From contig NC_081406.1 of assembly GCF_030272615.1 (NCBI RefSeq), forward strand, positions 211,394,997 to 211,458,996: a stretch of 64,000 nt of DNA. Reading direction: 5' to 3'. How positions within the stretch are numbered: position 1 is the stretch's first letter; the number at the start of each line of letters is the position of its first letter. Below the pieces are notes generated by a model that saw nothing but the letters and a program-made list of their open reading frames with translations, searched no databases and was not told the origin of the DNA. Both the position numbers and the translations under genes were made by a program. This DNA comes from Cryptomeria japonica (Eukaryota > Streptophyta > Pinopsida > Cupressales > Cupressaceae). Of this stretch, positions 23,205-34,787 are shown in pieces.

Positions 23205-25511
23205 TTGTCAAAAACCTTGCAAGAGAAAAGGGGGTATTTGCGCCATAATTTAATTGCTAGAGGCCATGAGGCCCATAGACGTCATCTAAACTTCTTTGTG
23301 CTCACAACCTTAGTTAAAGAATATGTAGCATTCATCAAAGTCTTTACCATAACCAAATTCATGGTGCCATTCTCAACTGTATCTCTAACAAAATGGTATT
23401 AAACATCATTGTGCTAGGTCTTGGCATGAGATGTTGGGTTCTTAGCTAGTCTTATCACACTTTGTATAACACAATAAAATGTCAGTGCACCTTGTTTTAT
23501 TCCAATATTTGAACACGATATCTTAAGCCAAATGTCTTCTTTACAAGTATGAGTAATTGTCATATATTCAACTTCAATAGTGGACAAAACAACCACAACC
23601 TATCACTTACTCATCCAACTGAGTGTACCACTAAATAAAGTAAACACATAAGCACTAGTGGATCTTCTGCTATCAACATCACCTACCTAGTTTAAATCCA
23701 CATAACCATGAATATCAAGGGAAAAATTGCCTCCTATCAAATTACCATGATAACACAGAAGAATACTTTGAGGTACCCTTCAAATATCTAAAGACTCTTA
23801 TTATTTCATTCCAATGAAATCTACCAGGATTAGACATATATTTGGACTGTAGTCCCACTATTTGGGTAATTCCTGGTCTAGTGTTGACCATTGCATACAT
23901 CAAACTTCTAGTTGCACTTTGGTAAGATAGTCTACTCATGCCTTCCATCTTCAGTGGGGATGTAGGACAATCTGAAGTAGATAAATTCATTCCAACTCTC
24001 AAAGAAACTCATAATGGTGTGTAATCATGCATGTTAAACTTTGTAATACTAAATTCACATACTTACTTTGGCCTAGCCATAGATATTTGTTCACTATATC
24101 TATTCTAATTTTTGTCCCAATAATGTGTTTATCAACATCAAGATCATTCATTTCAAATTTAGTTGCAAGTTGAGACTTTAGTTCTAAAATCATTTTTTTC
24201 CCCACGAGGGATTCACTTAGTGAACTTGGGTTATATCACATGTGTTCATAGCATACTAAATAATCCCCCTATTTTCAAAAAATATTGCCCTAAATTCCTT
24301 TTTTGTCACCCCCTCCCAATACACAACTCGAATTAAAAACCCCCTATCTTCACTAGATATTGCATTTTTTCATAGCTCACATTTAAAAAACCCCTATTTT
24401 CACCAGATAGGAAATATATCGACCTCATTTAGTGGGATATTAAACCCCCAAATATGAATGTGCGTGATATAAGATTGCCCAACCAGTGAAGACCCCATGC
24501 TTTTCCCTTTACCAATGAATAACATATCATCAACATACAATAAAATATTTAGGAAATGATCACCATCAAATTTATAATAAACAATTATTTGATTTAGAAC
24601 ACTTAAATCCCAAAATCAACACATATTTATCATTTTTTTGGATCCGAGAACTCTATTTGAGGCCATACACAAATTTCTTCAATTTAAAAACCAAATTACT
24701 TTTACATTTTACCACACAGTGCTTTGATTGTGTCATATGCATATCCTTCTCTAAATCACCATGAAGGAAAGTGGTTTTCACATCCATTTGCTCAACCTCT
24801 AAATCATAAGAAACAACAATATAAAGAAAAAATTTAATGGATGTAATTTTTGCAACAAGAGAAAATATCAAACCATAATCAGCATCCTCAACCTGAGAGT
24901 AGCCTTTTTTAACCAACCTCACTTTATACTTCTCAATACCTCCATCTGAACCTAAATTTTTCTTTAACACTCATTTACAACCAACAGGTTTTTGTCCTTC
25001 AAGAAATGGTACAAGATCCCATCTACCATTCTTTTTCAAAGCTTCCATTTCTTCATCCATAGTAATCTTCTAGGATTCTACATTATTCATACCTAAAGTC
25101 TCTTCTACAGATCTAGGTTCATCCATGTTAGTATTCAAAGAAAAAATATATCTTCAATAATTAAGTGAATATCTTTTAGGTGGTTGTATATTCCTTGTAG
25201 ACCTTTGAACAAGCTGAGTTGGATGTTCTTCCTCCTCTTCTAAATATTGATACTCATCAACTCCTTGTCTATCTCTTGATTCACTTTTCAAGTGTAGAAG
25301 GAAATTGAATCACATCTTCATATTTAATTTGTTCTAGCTACAATGTAATATAATGAGGCTTATTTTCTTTAAAATAACACTTCTACTCTTAATTACCTTT
25401 TGTGCAATAGGATTCCAAAGCTTGCATCACTTCACACCATAATTGTACCCAATGAAGATACATTTCACATCCTTGTTCTCCAACTTTGTTTGCTTCTCCT
25501 TTAGCACATGC
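23205..25511 (-). pseudogene. Copia reverse transcriptase / RNase H pseudogene
   Basis: Reading leftward from about 25080: KNGRWDLVPFLEGQKPVGCK, then KVRLVKKGYSQVEDADYGLI and QMDVKTTFLHGDLEKDMHM (24970-24653), the start of the copia reverse transcriptase. The active-site YVDD follows near 24540-24520. After the MITE at 24203-24500 it resumes with LELKSQLATKFEMNDL (24205-23999) and SLMYAMVNTRPGITQIVG (24002-23742). RNase H traces are VVLSTIEVEYMTITHTCKED and AKNPTSHAKT (23596-23414). Many stops and frame changes separate these, so it is dead. The part nearest 25511 is the upstream linker. Confidence 0.85.
24203..24500. mobile_element. MITE (terminal inverted repeats of about 45 bp) inside the copia reverse transcriptase
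   Basis: The left end reads CACGAGGGATTCACTTAGTG and continues to TTATATCACATGTGTTC. The reverse complement of the right end reads CATGGGGTCTTCACTGGTTG and continues to TTATATCACGCACATTC. TTTTCCC flanks both sides (24196-24202 and 24501-24507). Removing it rejoins YVDDMLFIGKGK to KKMILELKSQL, so its absence restores the expected reading. It has no coding capacity. The imperfect 7-9-bp duplication leaves the superfamily open (hAT- or Mutator-like). Confidence 0.7.
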
Positions 25512-25516
25512 GCATA

Positions 25517-26334
25517 TGTTGGCATATGGACACTCCAATGAGACATTGTGTGTGATTGAAGGTTTTGTCACTAATGGCAACCTTGCAATCCTATGGCACC
25601 AGCAAGACATTCTACTGGCAAAGCATCATTCAAGCAAGACAGTGCATCGGCATCAGCAAAACCACTTTACACCGACACCGGCACCAGCACAGAAGAAAAG
25701 ATGTATACCGGCACAAAGGCCGACAGGATTTTTGATATGTAATATTTTGATTATTATTGCAAGCCGACTTGGAAAATTGTAAAATGACTCTTGTATATAA
25801 AGGACATCATTATAGACAATTGTAGGGATTGGTAAGTGAGCATAAAGAAAATTATTAGACAGATCTAATGTGCGAATTATAGGTCAAGGGTAAATGTAAA
25901 GAACAGAGCAAGAACTGGTATTGAATCTGGCATTGAAGATGCTATTATAAAGAAGTACAGAATATTGGATTAGCATAATTCTCATTGTAAATCAGTGTGA
26001 CTTCTCACTGAGCAGTGTGCTCTAGGCAATTGGCCTTCCTGCATGTGCAGGCCCCTATTGTAAGTAATATTCTCTTATTGGCCAGTAAGTGAATATTGTG
26101 GGTCACAAATCCCACTGAGGTTTTTCCCACACCGGGTTTCCTCGTTAAACATCTTGTGTTATGGTGTTCTTTTCATGTGGATGTTTTTTATTCTATTTAT
26201 TACATTAATTATTGCATACCGGTACACTGTTACTTTATGTTCTGCATGTTTTGTCTTAAGAAAATTTTAATACCGGTCAAATACTGATTCACCCCCCCCC
26301 CCCCCCCCTCTCAGTATCTATGGGAACCCTAACA
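25517..26334 (+). mobile_element. 5' LTR of the non-autonomous element
   Basis: Starts TGTTGGCATATGG and ends GGGAACCCTAACA. It holds a TATA box (TATATAAA, 25794-25801) and near the 3' end a run of 18 or more C followed by TCTCAGTATC (26291-26317), the poly-C type integrase signal. Confidence 0.93.
25794..25801 (+). promoter_or_regulatory. LTR TATA box
   Basis: TATATAAA in CTTGTATATAAAGGA. The same motif lies at 32633-32640 in the 3' LTR. It is the probable core promoter of the element's RNA. Confidence 0.6.
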
Positions 26335-26336
26335 AT

Positions 26337-26348
26337 TGGTATAAGAGC
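26337..26348 (+). promoter_or_regulatory. Primer binding site, one base off the tRNA-iMet consensus
   Basis: TGGTATAAGAGC follows the 5' LTR after two bases (AT). The usual site is TGGTATCAGAGC, so one position (C to A) is changed. Confidence 0.8.
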
Positions 26349-26407
26349 CTGGTCCTCTATTTTTAGTAGCCTAACAACTTTAGGAAGATCTTGACACCAG
26401 TAAAAAA

Positions 26408-27565
26408 ATGGAAAATCTGATGAAGCAACTTGAAGGAGCTCTTACTGACTATGATGCAGAGAAGTTGAAAAATATCAAATTAGAAGATGATTCAAAAGTA
26501 GCTCAGGATATCATTCAGGCACTTGAAGAAAATATTACTCTTACAAGAAATAAGAGAAGAGAACTTTGTGAAAAATTGCAAAATGAGAATGATGAAAAGG
26601 AATCACTTAATGATATGATAAGCAAGTTGAAACAAGAGATCATGACAACAAAAAATGAAATGCAGGATATGACTATGAGATTTTGCAAAGAGATTGAGGA
26701 TAGAAAGAAGAATGAAAGAGAATTGACCAGAAGACTAAGTGATGTAGCAAATGAGAACACAAGACTTAGCTATGAAAATGACATGTTGAAGATAGATCTG
26801 ATGCATACTCAGAATGACTCGAATGAACTAACGAGACAAAAAGAAATCTTGGAAAGGGAATTGGAAACTGCAAATCAACATAAAGAAAAATTCAAGAAAA
26901 GCTCAGAAGAACTTGGTACCTTATTGAAGAATCAAAAACCCAAAGGTGACACTTTTGGAATTGGATTTGAAGTTGGAGAAAGCTCCGGTACTGCAAATAC
27001 TCAGGATCACAGTAAACCAGTAAGACCTCCTAATACTTATAAATTCAATGGAAAATGCTTTAACTATAATAAATATGGTCATAGGGAAAATGAATGTAGA
27101 TCTAGGAATTATTAGAATATCAATCCTCCCACCAGTCAATGCTCCAAATGCAACAAAGTTGGTCATAACTCTGAAAACTGCAGAATGAATATAAGATGTT
27201 ATGTTTGTGGAAGATTTGGACATTTATCAAATCAATGCAGGACACAAACCGGCATAGGTTATAGGAAAGCTATTCAGAAAAATAATGTAACTTGTTATGC
27301 ATGTAACAAGATTGGTCATATTGCTAAATTTTGTAGAAGTAAAGGTACACCGGTAGACAACAAAAGTACTAGCTTGAAAGGTAAAGAAAAGGTTGAAGAG
27401 GTTAAGCAAGAATTCTCAAAGCAATGGATTAGAAAAGTTGATCTAAATATTGGGAATACTCCTCCACCGGTAGAACCAACAAATGCTCCACCGGCAGGAC
27501 AATGTGATGCTCCACCAGCAGGACAGAGCAGTGCTCCACCGGTAGGAAGTTCTTCATCTAATTGA
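26408..27565 (+). pseudogene. Gag-like coiled-coil protein with four tandem CCHC zinc knuckles (one in-frame stop)
   Basis: ATG at 26408 opens a frame that runs to 27565 with a single TAG at 27113-27115, 385 codons in all. Residues 1-180 or so are strongly charged with heptad-like spacing (QALEENITLTRNKRRELCEK, LERELETANQHKEK), a long predicted coiled coil. Four zinc knuckles follow: a damaged CFNYNKYGHRENEC, then CSKCNKVGHNSENC, CYVCGRFGHLSNQC and CYACNKIGHIAKFC, the last three with perfect C-x2-C-x4-H-x4-C spacing. The C-terminus is a proline-rich APPAGQ repeat. It sits just after the primer site, where gag belongs, and would bind the element's RNA. Four knuckles is unusual for a copia gag. 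The stop lies between knuckles one and two and may be a recent mutation. Confidence 0.8.
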
Positions 27566-27865
27566 AGAAAATTATCTTGAGGGTTTGGCAATCTAATGAC
27601 ACGTGCTATTATTCCCTCGGTTAGAGAAAAGAAGTTGAAAATCACTTATTACCGGAAAATAAAGTTAAGTGAATACATTACCGGCATGCAATTAATGTGG
27701 TAGGTAGCGAAAAAGACTTTATAAAATAAGGTTTTGGCTCCATTTCATTTCACCGTGATTTCAAACTTTCAGAGAGCGCGAAGATTTCCGAGCTAAGGCA
27801 TTTCAAGCAAGAAGCAAGCACACTCCAAGCAATCATTCATCCAAGATAGAAAAAGGTATTTTATC

Positions 27866-30800
27866 ATGGCATCCACCTCTGCAATTGAATACATAGCGAA
27901 CCCTACTGTTGTGGAAGTAATTAAAAGACCTAGGCCCATATTTCAGTTGGTCCCCAAAATAGCAAAGAAAGATGATACCTTAGGTGCATTCTCTCAAATC
28001 CCTAAAGGTGTTGTATATGTTGAAGACCCTAGATTGTATATTCACTGCAATTTTGAAGAGCTAGGAGACAAGGAAATCAAAACCATGTACAAAACTGAGA
28101 TATGTGATGATACCGGCAATATCAAAGCTGAACACAAAATCATTGAAACCCTAGGATTCACAGAAATCCTTAGTATTCTTGAATTTCCTAAGGATGTGAT
28201 TAGGATAGTATTAAGCAGAGTTCATGGAGAATTTTTCTAGTTAGATACAATTCATAAGATCACCAAGCAAGCGGTAAAGGCTGTCACAGGGTTACCGGCC
28301 ACCGGTAAAAGACCAGATAAAAACAAGAAAGTTTCAAATGATTTAGTCATTGACCTAATAGGTGCAACATCTGATTAAAAATCTTTAAGGGTTAATGATG
28401 TAAAGGATACAAATGTGAGATTCATAAGCATGATATTAGGTTAAAAAGCCACTCATGCCAATAGACTCAACTCAGTTTCAAGTTTATGCATTAAGAGTGC
28501 TTATGACATAATAACCAACAATGCAAAAATTGACATCTGTGAATGGCTAAAGGATGAACTGATAGACAACCTTGGAAAGATAAAGAAGGATAAGAAAGGA
28601 ACCTTCAGATTTGGAAATCTGTTAGTGTGTCTAATGCTTCATATAACAAAACAAGTTCCCGGTATAGGATATAAAGAATTCGGATATGACATACCGGTAG
28701 GAAAGCAACTGATAGAACTATTCAATACCATGGGCGAGAATAAGGAAAACAACATTCATGACTTTTTCCAAGCACTAAAGACAAAAATGAAGAAAAGGAC
28801 AAGGTTATCACAGAAGATTGTAGACAAATACAAAGATGATATATGCTTTGTTATAAAAAAGGATGAAATATGGATGGAAGCAGTCATCCCCAGGACAATC
28901 TGGGTAACAGAAATGGGCTATGAAACAGATGACCTCATAGTTGAAACTTATGCCAAAGCACTTCTGGAAGCCCCCAATGAACCTAAAGAAGAAATATTCG
29001 GTAGTGCTGAAACCATAGAAAGCCAAATTCAATCAAAGAAAAGAGTGAAAAAGGTTGAGGCAGTTGTGAGGAAAGGATCCAGACAAGCAAAAGCCATTAA
29101 GGAAGATGTATTAAAGAAAACCGGCATAACTGGAGATGAGTTGGCAGCCCCACAACCTAAAGCTCATCTATCACCGGTAGGTACTTCCTCAGAAGGAGAT
29201 ATGCCAACAACTTTTAAAAGAGTTGTTAGGAATGTAGGTCCCGGTAACAACTGAGAGAGGGGGGGGGGTGAATTAGTTGTCTAATAAATTCAAACCAAAA
29301 TCTTATTAACCAACTTAATGCTTAGTACCAGTAAGACAGTTAAGTATGTCGGTAAACAGTGTTAACAGAAAATTGCTATACCGGTAAGAATTAATGCATG
29401 AAACATAAACATAAAGTCATCCACAACACATGACACAAATATTTGTACGTGGAAACCCTATAAGGGGAAAAACCACGATGGGAAACCTTACCCACAATCA
29501 GATGATACTACTGTAGATAGTAAGTGTACAAAGAGGGGTCTGCACATGCAGAAAGGCCAACAGCCTAGAGCTCACTGCTCAATTACAGATGGGAGTCACA
29601 CTGACTACAATTGGATGGTTAAATCCAATGAGAATGTACTGCACAAAATAGCATCTTCATATGCTGGATTCAGTACCGGTGTAATGCTGATATGCTTCTA
29701 CAAAAACCTAGCTTCACCTTCAAATGATGTCTTCGTGTATATCTCTGCTTGATCTCCCATATATCCTTCCTTAAATCTTTTTCGCATTCCACACTTGATC
29801 TTACAAATAAGATCTTACATTTATACCATACCCTAAGACCAATTTTAGTAGGTCGGCTCTACAAGATATTACAATAAAAACATTTTACAGATAATACAAT
29901 ATCCGATGCAATAACCAATTGAACATGTTGGCTTAATGCATTTACAACAATAATAAATCATCTCCATAGCGTGCCATGCTGATCTGGAAAAGATAAACCT
30001 GCCGGTGTAACCCTAGATAACCTGGACCTATTTGTCGGTAAAAGAAAATATGCAAATAAGAATATACCAATGATTATTACTTCAAAGTAAAGTGTCCACA
30101 TGATGTCTTTGACGTTACCAAGTGACTTCCATGTCAATGCAGGTACCGGTGAACATTATATCCTGTCGGTTGACCATATACCAGTGACTGTTTGAATAGT
30201 TTAATGATTGTCGGTGAATGTTGCTGGATCTCCAAAGTAGGTGAATTTAGTAGGTGTTGACATCAATGGCAAAACCATACCAAAATACCAACAAGGAAAA
30301 GAGATCCCTCATCAACAACCACTCCTTCACCTAGAAGGACAAGGCATAAGCAACAAGCTATGAGATCTCTGGTCAGAAAGGTCACACCTAAAAGGAAGTT
30401 GACTCCTAAGAAAAAGAAAAAGGCAAAAACTGACTTGGCACCTCTAGACATTTTGTTAAATGAGATCACAGAGGAAGGAAAACTGAAGAACATAAGGAAA
30501 ATTTATGACACTCTATCGACTGATGAGAAAGGGCAAGTTGAGGAGAGTGTAATACTAACACATGGACATGTTTAAAAAGGTTTTGATGGAAGTCATAAAT
30601 GAAATTCCTGATGACTTATACAAAAGACTTGAGGCCAGAAGGCAAGGAGTAATTGAACTGGACAAGAAAATAAAAATAGAAAAACTACTTGTTGTATATC
30701 CGGTAAACTCCCCAAAAGAAATTGATGATCTGATAGCTTAGGCCAACCGGACAGTTTTTTCCACTACACACCGGCATATTTCACTGATGGCAGGTAGAGT

Positions 30801-32138
30801 TACAAAGGTTTCAGAGGAAACAAAAGATGGTTGGGACATATTTTTGGTTGAAAAAGAAAAACAAGAAGAATATAGGATTCCCAAGACTATTAAGGTATAT
30901 CAGAAGGATAAGGACAAAGGGAAAGGGAAAGTTGGTGGACCTCCAAGCATAAAGATTAAAGATAACCTACCTCCACCTATAAAAATTGCAATCCCTGAAA
31001 ACCAACCGGCAACTGAAAGCATGGATACAGAGGATAGCAATACAAATCCTGAAGTCCTATTCACTGTAAATGTTGATACCCAAAAGATCAACATAACAGT
31101 TGATAAAGACCCAAGTGAAAAATCAGATATGGCCAAAGAGCCTCCGGTAATAGGAAATACAGAGCAACTGACAGTGGATACAGGGAAAAAGATGGAATCC
31201 AAAGCACAAACAGAGAAACTGACAGAGCTAAGGGCTCCAGAACAGATGCCACCGGTAAGAAATGAAGCAGGAAAACCAGTGCTAAAGGAAATGCAAACAC
31301 AAACTAACCTACCAGAGGTCAATATAAGCATGGTCACTTCCACTGGTACTCAGTTTGTTGGGTCACCATCAAGGTCAACAAATGTGACTGAGGTATTACT
31401 TGAATCCATCAAGAAAATAACTGACTATAGTTCACAAGCTTACAAAGCAATAGATGATTCAATACCAATTTTGAAAACAATAGCTCCTAATTGTAATATA
31501 GATAATAAAGATACTTTAGGACAGTTGGATACACTATGTAAATACATTTCTGGAAATATTGAGCAAATAAAGGTAGAATCTGTAAAGGACATTGTAGAAA
31601 AGGAGAAACATAAATTCTTTGAGGAAGAAATTAAGAAGTGTAATAGAGATTTTGACACACTTCTACCGGAACTGTGTAGTTTGTTAAAAGAGTACAAAAA
31701 CCTGTACAAAGACACATGCAAAACAAACTTCCTGACTATAGATATAGACAAGAAGATAAGCAAGACATAGGAAGAGATAAACAAACTTGCAAACAATTTT
31801 GTCAACTCACCGGATTCATTATCTGTTTTTGAAGATAAGTTAGCAAATTTTGAGACAGAATTACTTAAACAGGAGAAAGAGAAAGAGACAATAATAAATA
31901 AGGCAAAATACTTGAGATCTAAACTGAGTCCAAGATTGGATTATCTAGCATCTCTACGGAAGGAAATCTCAGAGACATTAACACCGAGAAGTAAAACACC
32001 GGCATAGCAATTGCAGCATCTCACTGGCACTGTGAAGAGAACTGAAACAACAATAAAAGATAGCAAAAAGTTTATGGATAGTATAAACTTAATTTTGGGC
32101 GATCTTTTTCAGATAATAACTACCCAACTACAAGGTTG
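27866..32138 (+). pseudogene. Long second ORF of unknown family, interrupted by a solo LTR
   Basis: ATG at 27866 starts a protein I cannot assign. The first segment runs to 29248 with stops at 28238, 28376 and 28442, giving a lysine-rich globular-looking region (for example DPRLYIHCNFEELGDKE and LLVCLMLHITKQVPGIGYKE). A solo LTR then intervenes (29249-30271). Reading resumes with a basic KRKLTPKKKKKAKTD stretch (30360 onward), shifts frame near 30562, passes a stop at 30739-30741, and stays open to 31768. After two more stops it ends at 32136-32138. The last 500 residues or so are acidic, then helix-rich (SIPILKTIAPNCNIDNKD, ELLKQEKEKETIINKAKYL). Without the insert it would exceed 1050 codons. 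No catalytic motif, membrane segment or zinc site seen. A relative lies at 62994-63998. Confidence 0.7.
29249..30271 (-). mobile_element. Minus-strand solo LTR (Sirevirus-like) nested in the second ORF
   Basis: It begins on the plus strand with AACTGAGAGAGGGGGGGGG and TGAATTAG, the reverse complement of the poly-C box and CTCTCAG end of related LTRs. It ends with TGTTGACATCAATGGCA, the reverse of the usual LTR start. Inside, CACATGCAGAAAGGCCAACA and CACTGCTCAAT mirror phrases of the LTR at 25517-26334. Removing it leaves the second ORF able to continue. I could not find a clean target duplication, so both ends are approximate. Confidence 0.65.
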
Positions 32139-32187
32139 AGGTTATGGACCGGTATAACTACAAACTCTACTAGCATCTTGACAACCT

Positions 32188-32355
32188 TTGTCATTGATGC
32201 CAAAGGGGGAGTAGTAGGATGAGAAAATTCAAAACACAGGGATCATATGCTCAGGGGGAGTCCCTCATTTTTTTGGTAATTTTTTGGTCTACACATTTTT
32301 GGACATCTTTTTGGAATTTCTCATGAGTGTTGCCATCAATGCCAAAGGGGGAGAT
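32188..32355 (+). promoter_or_regulatory. Cluster of three polypurine tracts before the 3' LTR
   Basis: TGATGCCAAAGGGGGAG (ends 32211), CTCAGGGGGAG (32250-32260) and, next to the LTR, CATCAATGCCAAAGGGGGAG followed by AT (ends 32355). The last one is the working plus-strand primer by position. Multiple tracts upstream of the 3' LTR are a Sirevirus hallmark. Confidence 0.75.
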
Positions 32356-33167
32356 TGTTGGCATATGGACACTCCAATGAGACATTGTGTGTGATTGAAG
32401 GTTTTGTCATTGATGGAAAACTTGCAATCCTATGGCACCAGCAAGACATTCTACCGACAAAGCATTATTCAAGCAAGATAGTGCATCGGCTTCAGCAAAA
32501 CCACTTTACACCGGCATCGGCACCGGCACAGAAGAAAAGATGTATACCGGCACAAAGGCCGACAAGATTTTTGATATGTAATATTTTGATTATTATTGCA
32601 AGCCGACTTGGCAAATTGTAACATGACTCTTGTATATAAAGGAGATCATTATAGACAATTGTAGGGATAGGTAAGCGAGCATAAAGAAAATTATTAGACA
32701 GACCTAATGTGCGAATTATAGGTCAAGGGTATATGTAAAGAACAAAGCAAGAACCGGTACTGAATCCGGCATTGAAGATGCTATTATAAAGCAGTACAGA
32801 ATAATGGATTAGCATAATCCTCATTGTAAGTCAGTGTGACTTCTCACTGAGTAGTGTGCTCTAGGCAATTGGCCTTCCTGCATGTGCAGGCCCTTATTGT
32901 AAGTAATATTCTCTTATTGGCCAGTAAGTGAATATTGTGGGTCACAAATCCCACCGAGGTTTTTCCCACACTGGGTTTCCTTGTTAAACATCTTGTGTTA
33001 TGGTGTTCTTTTCATGTGGATGTTTTTGATTCTGTTTATTACATTAATTCTTGCATATCGATACACTATTACTTTATGTTCTGCATGTTTTGTCTTAAGA
33101 AAATTTTAATACCAGTCAGATACTGATTCAGCCCCCCCCCCTCTCAGTATCTATGGGAACCCTAATA
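32356..33167 (+). mobile_element. 3' LTR of the non-autonomous element
   Basis: Starts TGTTGGCATATGG directly after the polypurine tract and ends GGGAACCCTAATA, then GCATA. Its poly-C box is shorter (11 C) than in the 5' LTR. Confidence 0.93.
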
Positions 33168-33172
33168 GCATA

Positions 33173-34760
33173 TGCCTCACAACCAAAAACTATAAGATGT
33201 TTCAATGAAGGCTTATGACCTGACCATGCCTCCATATGTTTTATCAACAAGAAAAAATGTAGGAGGCTTGCTGATCAAGTAGCAAACAATGACAGAAACT
33301 TCAATCCAATTTTTTTTTTCTAGACCAACACCTCTCAACATACTCATAGCCTTCTCTATTCATTCTTTCTACAACTTCATTTTGTTGTGGAGAACACATA
33401 GTAGTCTTTTTTCTATAAATGCCATGATCTTTATAGAATCTATCAAAAATCATTAGAGAAAAATTCACCACCATTATTAGTCCTCAAACATTTTATTTTC
33501 TTTCCATTATGCAACTTAACCATTTCTTTAAATTCTTTAAATTGAGTAAAAAGGTCAAATTTAATATTTCAAAGTTATACACATATCATTATATAATCAT
33601 CAATAAATGAAGTTCATAATATGTGGATTTTCCAATAGACAGAACATCTACAAGACCAAACACATCAGAATGAATATGATGATCCAACACACCACAAGAT
33701 TTATGAGAACTTGAGTACAACTAAATGTGGTTTTATTTACCATTAATGAAATGGTCACAAAAATCAAAATCAAGATTATAGTCATTCAAATCTCCAATAA
33801 AATTTTTATTTTTGAAGGTCCTTAGACCAATTTCTCTAATGTGACCAAGTCTCTAGTGTCATAACATAGTCTTTTTTGTAGGTAACTTTGATTTAGAAGA
33901 AAGAGAACCCTTAGGTACCCAAAATTCATGACCATCTGCTAAAGGTGAAACCATCACCTCTTCCAATGAGTTATTCGTAGATTTACATCTCATAGAAGTA
34001 CTATTACACTCAATAGTGTAAGCATATAGCTTATACAACTTGTCAAATCTGACACCTCTAGCAATCACCATAGCACCTCTAACCATTTTTTTTATTTTTT
34101 ATCTTGCATTAGAAAAGACCACCTACACACCTCTAACTATTAGTTTTCTCATAGATAACAATTTTTTTGTTATTCCAAGGATATGTAACACAACATTAAT
34201 ACTTTTTCTTCTACCATTAAGAAACCTAATTCTAACTTCACCACAACAAACAATTTTTAAATGAGAATCATCATCCAAGTACATCTTACCTCCATAAAAT
34301 TCTTCATATTTAGAAAACCAATTTCTATTGGAAGTCATATGAAAATATACACTCGAGTCAATCAACCATGCATCATAACCTGTATAAGTGTCCAAAACTA
34401 CAATGAATGCATCATTGTTTTCTATTTCAAACTGAGAATCAGAAACAATTTTTTTTTTTTCCTTTTAATTTTTGAAGTCCTTATGGAAGTGTCCAAACAT
34501 CCTACAATTCTAGAAAATAACTTTGGAGTTTCCAAGATATTTGAAACTCCCCTTGGAGTTGTATTTATTAATCTTCTTATTTTTCTTTCCCTTTTCCTTA
34601 GGTATTCCATGAACTATCTTTATAAAATCTCTCCACCTTTATTCTCCTTGATGAACTTGCCATCTGAAAATTGTTGCTACAAGATCACAAAGAATCTTCT
34701 ACATAAGCTCCCACTCAAAATTGGATTAGTTCAAAATACCCAACAAATCACAATTGAAAC
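33173..34760 (-). pseudogene. Copia gag end, protease and integrase pseudogene (other half of the split element)
   Basis: Read leftward from about 34620, a decayed zinc knuckle (CRMFGHFHKDFKN) precedes AWLIDSSVYFHMTSNRNWFS (34395-34123). There the protease DSG motif has become DSS; the segment continues through VVLHILGITKKLLSMRKL. Integrase-like sequence in several frames runs from about 34100 down to 33173, including a phrase equivalent to HILWTSFIDDY, and is cut by the insertion at 33167. The continuation is at 25511. Multiple stops and a lost catalytic glycine show it is dead. Confidence 0.75.
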
Positions 34761-34773
34761 TAAATGTGATCAG

Positions 34774-34785
34774 GCTTTGATACCA
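34774..34785 (-). promoter_or_regulatory. Primer binding site of the minus-strand copia element
   Basis: On the minus strand TGGTATCAAAGC lies two bases inside the 5' LTR end. It is one mismatch from TGGTATCAGAGC. Confidence 0.8.
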
Positions 34786-34787
34786 CT

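Larger units (their letters stand above)
25517..33167 (+). mobile_element. Non-autonomous, Sirevirus-like LTR retrotransposon (no pol)
   Basis: Two LTRs of about 815 bp (25517-26334 and 32356-33167), roughly 95% alike by eye, are flanked by a perfect GCATA duplication (25512-25516 and 33168-33172). The 5' LTR ends with a poly-C box, CTCTCAGTATC and CCCTAACA, then the primer site ATTGGTATAAGAGC. The interior encodes a coiled-coil/zinc-knuckle gag-like protein and a second ORF of more than 1000 codons, but no protease, integrase, reverse transcriptase or RNase H. Three AAAGGGGGAG-type tracts precede the 3' LTR. These signals match the Sirevirus set also present in the copia element at 46287-54827, which could supply pol in trans (inference). 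A solo LTR sits inside the second ORF at 29249-30271. Confidence 0.88.
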
